64,000 nucleotides of DNA, taken from positions 1-64,000 of the forward strand of contig JAZDHY010000063.1 in NCBI GenBank assembly GCA_043805435.1, given 5' to 3'. A program made the translations under genes and the position numbers. Shown here one piece after another: positions 53,656-62,710 of the stretch (position 1 is its first letter; each line of letters opens with the position of its first letter). The notes under the pieces were generated by a model. That model was not told where the DNA came from. It ran no database searches and saw nothing but the letters and a program-made list of their open reading frames with translations. This DNA is from JAEXOD01 sp043805435. GTDB lineage: Bacteria; Bacteroidota; Ignavibacteria; Ignavibacteriales; Melioribacteraceae.

Positions 53656-56451
53656 TTATAAGCCGGCACTCAACTTATTAATCGCTTCTTCTTTATTACC
53701 TTTTAATACAATAGTTAAAACTTTACGGCCATTATCCAATAAAGCTTTTCTATCACCTAAAGCCTGTGCGCGAACCAACACACCAAAAGAGATTGATGAT
53801 TTATCTTCTCCCGCATTATCGGGTATGGCAGTTTTTTCGCCGGTTAAATCTAAAATCTGAATAAACAAACCATTACCTGCATCACCTTTGTGCAACTGTC
53901 CGGTTGAATGTAAAAATCTAGGGCCATAACCGAGAGTGGTTGCAATTTTATATTTTTCGGTTATTTTATTACGTAAACCGTTTAGCAGTTCGTCAGTTTT
54001 TTCTGTTGTATAAATGTATGCATGAATTGAAAGATAAGGAGTTAACCCCGTTTTTTCTTTTATTTCATTTATTGAACTGAAAAAATCAGGCAATAACTCT
54101 TCTGCTTTTGTTATTTTTGTATTGCTGTAAACTTCAATAAAATCATCACTATAATATTTTGTAATTTCGGGAAGATTACCACTTGTTTTATATTCTTCAA
54201 CCATAGCACGAGCACCAATTTTTGCACTTTCAACATTAGGCTGGTCAAAAGGATTCATTTTAAGTTCAACACAACTAACTGCGGTAGCAATTTCCCAGCG
54301 GTAAAACTCCGCCGCCAAATTGTAAACGTCCTCCATAACACATTCAATAACAGGTTTTCCAGCATTTATTAGTTTATTTACTTTTTCATTATTCTCGTTT
54401 TCGTCTTTTGTATGTATATATACAAAAACTCTATCATTTAAATAACCGTCAAAATTATAAACCAATTCACCGTCCACGGGTAATATTCCTTTACCTGATT
54501 TTCCTGTACTTTCAGCTATTAATTGTTCAACCCAAACACCAAAATTATTAACTTTTTTGCTTAAAATAAAAGTAAGTTTATCTTTCCCCATCTGCGAATA
54601 TTTACCCATAATACCGCCAATTTTTAAACCGGTATTAAGTTCAAGGTTATTTAATTTTGAATAAGCTATAACGCTTTTAGTTCTATCCAATAATGTTTTT
54701 AAGTTTACACCAATTAATCCGGCGGGCACCATTCCAAATAAAGATAATGCGGAATATCTTCCACCAATATTAGGATCATTAATAAATATTTTTCTAAAAT
54801 TAAGCTCTTTTGCAACCGATTCCAAACCACTTCCGGGATCAGTAATTGCAATAAAATGATTCCCTGCTTTATCAATACCCAGTTCTTTAATTGCTTCGTT
54901 GTAAAAATATTTCATAAACGAAAATGTTTCAACAGTTCCGCCCGATTTGGTTGATACAATAAATAGAGTATGTTCAAAATTAAGTTCCTTTCTGTATTTA
55001 TCTACTGATTCAGGATGTGTGCTGTCTAAAACAGAAAGATTTAAATACCCGTTTTTAATTCCAAATGTTTTAGCAAAAACTTCGGGTGCTAAACTTGAAC
55101 CACCCATACCAAGCAATAACGCACCGGTTATTCCATCAGCATTAAGTTCTTTGGCTAATAGTTCAATATTATTTATTTCTGCTTCCGATTTATCGGTAAT
55201 ATTTAACCAGCCCAATCTGTTTGTAATCTCTGTTGGAGAATTTGCCCAAATTGTAAAATCTTTTTTCCAAATTCTTTCTGCAATTTTTTCATCAATATAT
55301 TTAGGCAAAGTATTAATTATTTCTAGGTCAATATTAAAATATTTCACTTCTTCCATTTTTGCCTTCATAATTTTATTTATTTTTTCACCAATTGTATTTA
55401 ATAATCCGTTAAACGAATTTACAAATGATTTTATTCCTTCTTCCTGTAATTGATCGGTTATTTGGGTTAAGTTTATATTTAGTTCTTTCAATTTTGCAAA
55501 CTGCTGTTCGGCAATATTTACATCTTTTGTTAATGTTAATTTTACTTCTCCATGATCCATAAAACTATTTAATGTTGCCGGAGGAACCGTATTTACAGTA
55601 TTGTATCCAATTAATTCATCAATATATAATGTATCGGCATAATTTGGATTTTTAGTGCCTGTACTTGCCCATAATAAACGTTGTGGGCGGGCACCGATTT
55701 TTTCTAATTTTTGCCATCTGTCAGAAGTAAACATTTCCTGATATACTTTATATGCCAATTTTGAATTTGCAACGGCAATAGTCCCCAAAAGTTCTTTGGC
55801 ATTTTTTGATTCAAGAATTGGATCTAATTTACTATCCAATCTGCTTACAAAAAATGAAGCAACACTTGCCACTTTGGAAATATCACCACCGGCCTCTAAC
55901 AGTTTTTCCAAACCGGCAATATAAGCCTCTGCAACTTTAACATAATTTTCAATACTAAAAATTAAAGTAACGTTTACATTTATTCCGTGTGAAATTAATT
56001 CTTCTACAGCTTCAATTCCTTCATTAGTAGCCGGAACCTTAATCATTATATTTTTTCGTTTTAATTCAACAAAAATACGTACTGCATCTTTAATTGTATT
56101 TTTTGCGTCAAAAGCTAAATCGGGGCTGACCTCAATACTTACATATCCGTCCAAACCAGTCGTTTTTTCATATACGGGAAGCATTAAATCGGCTGCTTCA
56201 GCAATATCTTTTAATGCAATTTTTTCATAAACTTTATATGGATCTGTTGTTTCTAAAATTGTTGACTCAATATCACCATCATATAACTTACCGGTACCAA
56301 TGGCTTTTTCAAAAATGGTTGGATTTGAAGTCATTCCGCGTAAGCCGCTATTTATAAGTTTTTGCATTTCACCATTTAATACAAAATCGCGTTCAATAAA
56401 ATCATACCAAATTGATTGTCCTAATTCCGCTAATTTTTCATATTTATTCAT
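53656..56451 (-). CDS. Bifunctional transaldolase / glucose-6-phosphate isomerase
   Basis: One chain carries two central-carbon enzymes. Residues 1 to about 365 are transaldolase: GMTSNPTIFEKAI at 39-51, the Schiff-base Lys138 in IMIKVPATNEGI, and RLLWASTGTKNP. From about 390 to the end is phosphoglucose isomerase: ITGALLLGMGGSSLAPEV, IVSTKSGGTVETF, FIAITDPGSGL, NDPNIGGRYSALSLFGMVPA and, near the C-terminus, ATTLGYGPRFLHSTGQLHKG. Such Tal-Pgi fusions are known in several bacterial groups. Channelling between pentose phosphate and glycolysis is plausible. All key motifs are intact. Confidence 0.95.
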   Translation of the reverse strand: MNKYEKLAELGQSIWYDFIERDFVLNGEMQKLINSGLRGMTSNPTIFEKAIGTGKLYDGDIESTILETTDPYKVYEKIALKDIAEAADLMLPVYEKTTGLDGYVSIEVSPDLAFDAKNTIKDAVRIFVELKRKNIMIKVPATNEGIEAVEELISHGINVNVTLIFSIENYVKVAEAYIAGLEKLLEAGGDISKVASVASFFVSRLDSKLDPILESKNAKELLGTIAVANSKLAYKVYQEMFTSDRWQKLEKIGARPQRLLWASTGTKNPNYADTLYIDELIGYNTVNTVPPATLNSFMDHGEVKLTLTKDVNIAEQQFAKLKELNINLTQITDQLQEEGIKSFVNSFNGLLNTIGEKINKIMKAKMEEVKYFNIDLEIINTLPKYIDEKIAERIWKKDFTIWANSPTEITNRLGWLNITDKSEAEINNIELLAKELNADGITGALLLGMGGSSLAPEVFAKTFGIKNGYLNLSVLDSTHPESVDKYRKELNFEHTLFIVSTKSGGTVETFSFMKYFYNEAIKELGIDKAGNHFIAITDPGSGLESVAKELNFRKIFINDPNIGGRYSALSLFGMVPAGLIGVNLKTLLDRTKSVIAYSKLNNLELNTGLKIGGIMGKYSQMGKDKLTFILSKKVNNFGVWVEQLIAESTGKSGKGILPVDGELVYNFDGYLNDRVFVYIHTKDENENNEKVNKLINAGKPVIECVMEDVYNLAAEFYRWEIATAVSCVELKMNPFDQPNVESAKIGARAMVEEYKTSGNLPEITKYYSDDFIEVYSNTKITKAEELLPDFFSSINEIKEKTGLTPYLSIHAYIYTTEKTDELLNGLRNKITEKYKIATTLGYGPRFLHSTGQLHKGDAGNGLFIQILDLTGEKTAIPDNAGEDKSSISFGVLVRAQALGDRKALLDNGRKVLTIVLKGNKEEAINKLSAGL

Positions 56452-56680
56452 AATTTCTCCTATTCTTTTAAATTTATATCCTTTAAAATAAAAACTATTT
56501 TATTAAATAGCACTTTAAACCTTGCCGAGCCTAGTATTTTGTATAATGTAATAGTATTACATAAATTATTATCCTTAAAAATACAACTGCTTATATTCCA
56601 TTATTTTATGTTTGCTTGATAAAATATTTCAAATTCTTCCATTTTTTATTATATTTAATAGTTCATTATTAGGAAGTGAT

Positions 56681-58234
56681 ATGAAAAAATTACCAATAGG
56701 TATACAAACATTTGATGAAATAATTAGAAATGATTATTTATATGTTGATAAAACCGAACAAATTGAAAAGCTTATTACTATGGGTAAATATTATTTCCTT
56801 TCCCGTCCCCGCAGGTTTGGTAAGTCGTTATTAATTTCCACATTAAAAGAAATATTTAGCGGCAACAAAGAACTGTTTAAGGATTTATATATTTATGATA
56901 AAATCGATTGGATTACATATCCCGTTATAAGATTAGACATGTCAAATGTAATTTCTTCAAAAGGCAAAGAATTTTTTGGAGAAAGCATTATTAATATGCT
57001 TAATATTATAGCAAACGAATATAATATTATTATTGAAAATCCAATAGATTATACAGATGCCTTTAGGAAACTAATTTATAAATTAAGTAAAATAAATAAA
57101 GTAGTTGTACTTGTTGATGAATATGACAAACCGATTATAGATTACATTAATAATAAAGATATTGCCTCGGAAAACAGAGATTTATTAAAAGATTTATATA
57201 GTGTACTAAAATCTTCTGATGAATATATAAAATTTTGTTTTTTGACTGGTGTTTCAAAGTTTAGCAAGGTTTCTGTTTTTTCAGGATTAAACAACCTAAA
57301 AGATATTACAATAAATGAAAGATATTCTACAATATGCGGTATTACACAAATAGAACTTGAAAATAATTTTAATGACAGATTGAATTATTTAGCAATAAAA
57401 TTGGCAGTTGATAAAGAAACGCTTAAACAGGAAATAAAAAATTGGTATAACGGTTATAGTTGGGATGGTACAAATACGGTTTATAATCCTTTTTCGTTAT
57501 TAAATTTTTTTGATGACGGTACATTTAAAAATTATTGGTTTAGTTCCGGCACACCAACTTTTTTAGTTAACAAATTTATTGAAAGCAAATATAAAATAGA
57601 AGAAATTAAAAGTTTTAATACAAATAACCTGTTTTTTGATTCTTATAATACCGATATAATCGATTATCGCCCATTATTATTCCAAACCGGCTATCTGACA
57701 ATAAAACATTACAATGTGGGAAACAACGACTACATTATCGGATATCCTAACAAAGAAGTTAAAGATGCTTTTTTAGCTTTTATTACAGCAACGTTTATAG
57801 AAAAAGCACCGGACGAAATTGGATACCTAAACAATAGGTTATATAATGCATTGCTAAATAATGACTTAAATATTTTTTTTACAATCCTCAAAAGTATCAT
57901 TGCCGGAATTCCTTATCAGTTGCATATTCCAAAGGAAGCATATTATCATTCCTTGTTTTATTTAATAATGGAATTAATGGGAATAGATATTGATATGGAA
58001 GTTAGCACATCCAAAGGGCGTATAGACGGTGTTGTTGAATTTGAGAATAATATTTATATTTTGGAATTTAAGTATTTAACCGATCCCAAAAATGCGTCCA
58101 AATTATTGCACGAAGCAATTAATCAAATTAAAACCAAAAAATATTTTGAACCTTACCTTAAAAAGAGTAAACCTGTTAAATATTTGGCGGTTGTAATTAA
58201 CAAAGATAGTGTTGAATATAAATTGGATGGTTAA
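56681..58234 (+). CDS. AAA-ATPase/PD-(D/E)XK nuclease-like protein, copy 1
   Basis: Belongs to the AAA-ATPase-like plus DUF1703 (PDDEXK_9) group that is expanded in Bacteroidetes. From the ATG at 56681 (AGGAAG just upstream; the frame extends further back) it has 517 residues. The N-terminal part has IGIQTFDEI and YVDKTEQI, then a Walker-A-like SRPRRFGKSLLISTL and Walker B VVVLVDEYDKPI, then CFLTGVSKFSKVSVFSGLNN. The C-terminal nuclease core is GRIDGVVEF plus ILEFKYL (Asp...Glu-x-Lys). Its biological role is unknown. It is followed at once by a second copy of identical length. Blocks 56804-57565 and 57902 to the stop are nearly identical between the copies, and 57566-57901 is divergent. Confidence 0.88.
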   Translation: MKKLPIGIQTFDEIIRNDYLYVDKTEQIEKLITMGKYYFLSRPRRFGKSLLISTLKEIFSGNKELFKDLYIYDKIDWITYPVIRLDMSNVISSKGKEFFGESIINMLNIIANEYNIIIENPIDYTDAFRKLIYKLSKINKVVVLVDEYDKPIIDYINNKDIASENRDLLKDLYSVLKSSDEYIKFCFLTGVSKFSKVSVFSGLNNLKDITINERYSTICGITQIELENNFNDRLNYLAIKLAVDKETLKQEIKNWYNGYSWDGTNTVYNPFSLLNFFDDGTFKNYWFSSGTPTFLVNKFIESKYKIEEIKSFNTNNLFFDSYNTDIIDYRPLLFQTGYLTIKHYNVGNNDYIIGYPNKEVKDAFLAFITATFIEKAPDEIGYLNNRLYNALLNNDLNIFFTILKSIIAGIPYQLHIPKEAYYHSLFYLIMELMGIDIDMEVSTSKGRIDGVVEFENNIYILEFKYLTDPKNASKLLHEAINQIKTKKYFEPYLKKSKPVKYLAVVINKDSVEYKLDG

Positions 58235-58316
58235 ATTATTAAAAATAAATTACTTGTTAATTAAATAAAGATAATCAAAGATTTAACATTATTTTAGTAT
58301 TTTGTATGGAAGTGAT

Positions 58317-59870
58317 ATGAAAAATTTACCAATAGGCATACAAACATTTGAAAAGATTATTTCCGAAAAATTTTTGTATGTTGACAAAACCGAACTGATT
58401 TATGAATTAATAGATTCAAGTGGTTATTATTTTTTGTCACGTCCCCGCAGGTTTGGTAAGTCGTTATTAATTTCCACATTAAAAGAAATATTTAGCGGCA
58501 ACAAAGAACTGTTTAAGGATTTATATATTTATGATAAAATCGATTGGATTACATATCCTGTTATAAGATTAGACATGTCAAATGTAATTTCATCAAAAGG
58601 TAAAGATTTTTTTGGAGAAAGCATTATTAATATGCTTAATATTATAGCAAACGAATATAATATTATTATTGAAAATCCAATAGATTATACAGATGCCTTT
58701 AGGAAACTAATTTATAAATTAAGCAAAATAAATAAAGTAGTTGTTCTTGTTGATGAATATGACAAACCGATTATAGATTACATTAATAATAAAGATATTG
58801 CCTCGGAAAACAGAGATTTATTAAAAGATTTATATAGTGTACTAAAATCTTCTGATGAATATATAAAATTTTGTTTTTTGACAGGTGTTTCAAAGTTTAG
58901 TAAGGTTTCTGTTTTTTCAGGGTTAAACAACCTAAAAGATATTACAATAAATGAAAGATATTCTACAATATGCGGTATTACACAAATAGAACTTGAAAAT
59001 AATTTTAATGACAGATTGAATTATTTAGCAATAAAATTAGCAATAGATAAAGAAACGCTTAAACAGGAAATAAAAAATTGGTATAATGGTTACAGTTGGG
59101 ATGGCACAAATACAGTTTATAATCCTTTTTCGTTATTAAATTTTTTTGATGACGGTACATTTAAAAATTATTGGTTTAGTTCCGGCACACCAACTTTTTT
59201 AATCGATAAATTTAAAACAACTGATTATAAAATTGAGGATATCGATAATTCCGGAGCTACTGACGATTTATTCGATTCTTATGATATTGATCAATTCGAT
59301 TATCGTTCACTTCTTTTCCAAACAGGTTATTTGACTATAACAAATTTGGATAAAACGAACAGGATATATATTCTTAATTATCCAAACAAAGAAGTAAAAG
59401 AGTCGTTTTTGATTCACATAGTTACAGCATTTATTAAAAAAGAAGTAAGTGATATAAGATTTATTAATATCCAATTACAAAATGCTTTAAAAAATAACAA
59501 TCTGGAAAATTTTATAGATATAATTAAAAGTCTAATAGCCGGAATTCCTTATCAGTTGCATATTCCAAAGGAAGCATATTATCATTCTTTATTTTATTTA
59601 ATAATGGAATTAATGGGAATAGAAATTGATATGGAAGTTAGCACATCCAAAGGGCGTATTGATGGTGTTGTTGAATTTGAGAATAATATTTATATTTTGG
59701 AATTTAAGTATTTAACCGATCTTAAAAATGCTTCCAAATTATTGCACGAAGCAATTAATCAAATTAAAACCAAAAAATATTTTGAACCGTACTTTAAACA
59801 AAGTAAACCTGTTAAATATTTGGCGGTTGTTATTAATAAGGATAATGTTGAATATAGGGTTGAGGAGTAA
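58317..59870 (+). CDS. AAA-ATPase/PD-(D/E)XK nuclease-like protein, copy 2
   Basis: A paralogue of copy 1 at a constant offset of 1636 bases and of the same 517 residues. The block 58440-59201 differs from copy 1 at only about 16 positions by my count, mostly silent. The stretch 59202-59537 (112 residues, about 296-407) is strongly different; then the nuclease end is again nearly identical. The first ~41 residues are moderately different. Walker A, Walker B and the Asp...Glu-x-Lys nuclease motif are intact. GGAAG stands just before the ATG. The pattern suggests tandem duplication followed by gene conversion or by exchange of the middle segment. Confidence 0.88.
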   Translation: MKNLPIGIQTFEKIISEKFLYVDKTELIYELIDSSGYYFLSRPRRFGKSLLISTLKEIFSGNKELFKDLYIYDKIDWITYPVIRLDMSNVISSKGKDFFGESIINMLNIIANEYNIIIENPIDYTDAFRKLIYKLSKINKVVVLVDEYDKPIIDYINNKDIASENRDLLKDLYSVLKSSDEYIKFCFLTGVSKFSKVSVFSGLNNLKDITINERYSTICGITQIELENNFNDRLNYLAIKLAIDKETLKQEIKNWYNGYSWDGTNTVYNPFSLLNFFDDGTFKNYWFSSGTPTFLIDKFKTTDYKIEDIDNSGATDDLFDSYDIDQFDYRSLLFQTGYLTITNLDKTNRIYILNYPNKEVKESFLIHIVTAFIKKEVSDIRFINIQLQNALKNNNLENFIDIIKSLIAGIPYQLHIPKEAYYHSLFYLIMELMGIEIDMEVSTSKGRIDGVVEFENNIYILEFKYLTDLKNASKLLHEAINQIKTKKYFEPYFKQSKPVKYLAVVINKDNVEYRVEE

Positions 59871-60212
59871 TTAATAAAGAGTATAAACTTTACAAAACAT
59901 AATTTTTAATACTTTAATTTATATTTTAATAGAACACCAAAAACAACTATAATAATTTCTTCAATAAAGCGATTTTTCATTTGTGCACCAGTTCGTTATA
60001 GTTATTGTTTTTATAATTAAAATAAACCTATTTAATCAACTTATTTATTGAACCCGTATAATCTTCAATTAAATAATGAATTATAAAACAAAAAAGTATG
60101 TTATTAAAATTAATGAACTTAAAATGTGGATTTTATAATAAGTTTCTATTGTCAAAAATTATGCCTATAATTGTAATATTAAAAATAATTTTAATTATAA
60201 TTGGATTTTTTT
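59871..60212. other. AT-rich noncoding gap
   Basis: About 340 bases with no open frame, no strong hairpin and no repeat that I could identify. It must contain the promoter of the phosphodiesterase gene. It marks the end of the paralogue pair. Confidence 0.45.
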
Positions 60213-61427
60213 ATGAAGAGATTTTATAAAATTTTTGTATTTGTTCTTTTCGTTTTTTACACATCGTTATTGGCTCAGCCCAACCAATATGTAATTTTGG
60301 TCTCGTTTGATGGTTTTAGATGGGATTATCAAAACAGGGGTATAACACCAAACTTGGATGAAGTTATAAATGAAGGCGTAACCGCATTATCACTTCGCCC
60401 ATGTTTTCCATCAAAAACATTTCCAAATCATATTTCAATTGCAACCGGAATGTTTCCCGAAAACCACGGAATAATTTCAAACGACTTCACTAATCCTTTT
60501 ACAAACGAAGAATACAAAATGAGTGACACGGTTATAACACGCCAAAGCAAGTGGTATAATGGCGAGTTTATTTGGGAAACGCTGGAAAGAAACAACATTA
60601 GAACCGCCAGTTACTTTTGGCCCGGTTCGGAATTAACATTAAAAGAGAGAAAACCTTCCTTTAATAAACAATATCAGCATAAATTCCCTTATAAAAATCG
60701 TGTCGATTCAGTTATTTCATGGCTTCAGTTACCTGAGAACATTCGTCCGCATTTTATTACATTATATTTTGACGCTACCGATACTTACGGACATAAATAC
60801 GGACCTAATTCTGCCGGAGTTAATTTTGCCATCAAGCAGTTGGATTCGATTGCAGGATATTTGATAAACAGAATTAATGAAATTGGTTTAACAGATAAAA
60901 CGAATATTATTTTCCTTTCCGACCATGGAATGACCGATATAAGCAACGAAAGAATAATTAATATACAGGAATTATTAAAGGATTATAAAGCCGAATTTTT
61001 TAACGATGGTCCTGTAATGACAATCAAAACAGAGCCTAAGGATAGGGATAAAGTCTATAATTTACTTTGCGGCCAAAAACATTTTACAACTTATAAAAAA
61101 GAAAATTTACCCGATTATTTTAGATATAATAAAAATCCGTTTATCAGCGATTTAATTCTAGTTGCTGATTTAGGTTGGACATTGGCAAACAATGGCTCAA
61201 TTAATAAAATCAAAAAATATGGCGGTTTGGGAAATCATGGATTTTCCAAAGATGAATTGGATATGCATGGATTTTTTGTGGCAAAAGGACCAAGTTTTAA
61301 AAATAATTTTAAGACAGGCACTATTTGGAATATTGATATATATCCCTTAATTTGTAAAATTTTTTCGGTTTCTCCCCGCTCCAATATTGACGGCAATTTG
61401 GAACGAATTCAATTTTTATTAAAATAA
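60213..61427 (+). CDS. Exported nucleotide pyrophosphatase/phosphodiesterase, ENPP type
   Basis: An alkaline-phosphatase-superfamily enzyme that hydrolyses phosphodiester or pyrophosphate bonds of nucleotides or lipids. A signal peptide (about 1-20, SLLAQ) is followed by the metal site: Asp in SFDGFRWDY, nucleophile Thr in PSKTFPNH, Asp and His in FDATDTYGHKYG, Asp-His in LSDHGM and the final His in GLGNHGF. The length of 404 fits bacterial NPP. The frame extends to a TTG at 60201; ATG 60213 starts the signal peptide cleanly. The M16 peptidase gene follows after 11 bases. Confidence 0.92.
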   Translation: MKRFYKIFVFVLFVFYTSLLAQPNQYVILVSFDGFRWDYQNRGITPNLDEVINEGVTALSLRPCFPSKTFPNHISIATGMFPENHGIISNDFTNPFTNEEYKMSDTVITRQSKWYNGEFIWETLERNNIRTASYFWPGSELTLKERKPSFNKQYQHKFPYKNRVDSVISWLQLPENIRPHFITLYFDATDTYGHKYGPNSAGVNFAIKQLDSIAGYLINRINEIGLTDKTNIIFLSDHGMTDISNERIINIQELLKDYKAEFFNDGPVMTIKTEPKDRDKVYNLLCGQKHFTTYKKENLPDYFRYNKNPFISDLILVADLGWTLANNGSINKIKKYGGLGNHGFSKDELDMHGFFVAKGPSFKNNFKTGTIWNIDIYPLICKIFSVSPRSNIDGNLERIQFLLK

Positions 61428-61438
61428 ATAAAGCAAAT

Positions 61439-62710
61439 ATGATAAATTTAAGCAGTTTAATTAAATATAAACTTTCTAATGGTTTACAGGTAATTTTATA
61501 CCCGGATATTAATTTTCCGTTAGTATCAACAAACTTGTGGTATAAAGTTGGTTCGGCAAATGAAATACCCGGCAAATCGGGTTTAGCGCATCTTGCAGAA
61601 CATTTAATGTTTCAAGGTTCTTTGAATGTACCTAAAGAAGCACATTTTAAGTATATTGAAGAGGCCGGCGGCTCCCTTAATGGTTCTACTAATAAAGAAA
61701 GAACTAATTATTACGAAACTCTCCCATCCAACCACCTTGAACTTGCTTTTTGGCTTGAATCGGATCGGATGGGATACTTATTACAAGCTTTAGACGATGA
61801 TAAATTTAATAACCAGTTAAGTGTTGTTATAAACGAAAGGAAAGAACGCTACGATAACGAACCATACGGTAAAGCAGGAGAAATTATTTATTCTAATATA
61901 TATTCCGCAGCACATCCTTATTTTGCTCCTGTTATAGGCTGGCAGGATGATTTAGATAATCTTACAATTGATGATGCTAAAGAATTTATTAAAACATATT
62001 ACTCCCCTAATAATGCCAGTTTGGTTGTTGCAGGCGATTTTGATTTAGAGGAAACAAAAACTTTAATAGAAAAATATTTTGGCAATATTCCTCCAGCTAA
62101 AAATATTCCCCAAATTATATTTCCCTCCGTATCTTTAACTGAAACAAAATGTATTACACACTACGATAAAGTTAACCTTCCAAAAATTTATCTTGCATGG
62201 ATTACAGATCCAAGTTATAGTGACGAAGATTTTGCTCTTTCTTTATCTTCTTTTATTCTTGGTAATTCCAGAACTAAATATTTGTTTAAAAAATTAGTTT
62301 ACGATAAACAGGTTGCTGTTAATATTTCCTGCTCATTAAACTCTTATAAAAATTCCGGTGTGTTTTTAATAACCGCAACCGCACATAAAGACGGGAATTT
62401 AGACGAATTAAAAAATTTAATTTTTGAAGAAATTGAAGAGCTTAAGAAAAATAGTTTTTCGCAAAAAGAGTTAAACAGATTTATAAATTTATATACATCT
62501 CATACACTATTTTCGCTGCAAAATTTAGCAAATATTGCGGATAATCTTAACGGTTATGATTTTGAACTAGGCACACCTGACGGATTTGATTTTGAAATTG
62601 AAAAATTTAGAAGTTTAACTCCTGAAATTGTTGGAAGATTTACTTCGGAATGTTTAAGCAAACCTTACATTGAATTAAGAATTTTACCTTTGGAAGAAAA
62701 TATATTATGA
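61439..62710 (+). CDS. M16 metallopeptidase, catalytic subunit
   Basis: An insulinase-family peptidase of the M16B size class (423 residues). The inverted zinc motif is HLAEH in SGLAHLAEHLMFQGS (about 50-64), with the downstream Glu in VVINERKERYDNEPYG. No signal peptide is present, so it may act in the cytoplasm. It overlaps the next gene by the ATGA tetranucleotide, giving tight coupling to a second M16 protein that lacks the zinc motif. Heterodimers of active and inactive chains are typical of M16B peptidases. Confidence 0.94.
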   Translation: MINLSSLIKYKLSNGLQVILYPDINFPLVSTNLWYKVGSANEIPGKSGLAHLAEHLMFQGSLNVPKEAHFKYIEEAGGSLNGSTNKERTNYYETLPSNHLELAFWLESDRMGYLLQALDDDKFNNQLSVVINERKERYDNEPYGKAGEIIYSNIYSAAHPYFAPVIGWQDDLDNLTIDDAKEFIKTYYSPNNASLVVAGDFDLEETKTLIEKYFGNIPPAKNIPQIIFPSVSLTETKCITHYDKVNLPKIYLAWITDPSYSDEDFALSLSSFILGNSRTKYLFKKLVYDKQVAVNISCSLNSYKNSGVFLITATAHKDGNLDELKNLIFEEIEELKKNSFSQKELNRFINLYTSHTLFSLQNLANIADNLNGYDFELGTPDGFDFEIEKFRSLTPEIVGRFTSECLSKPYIELRILPLEENIL

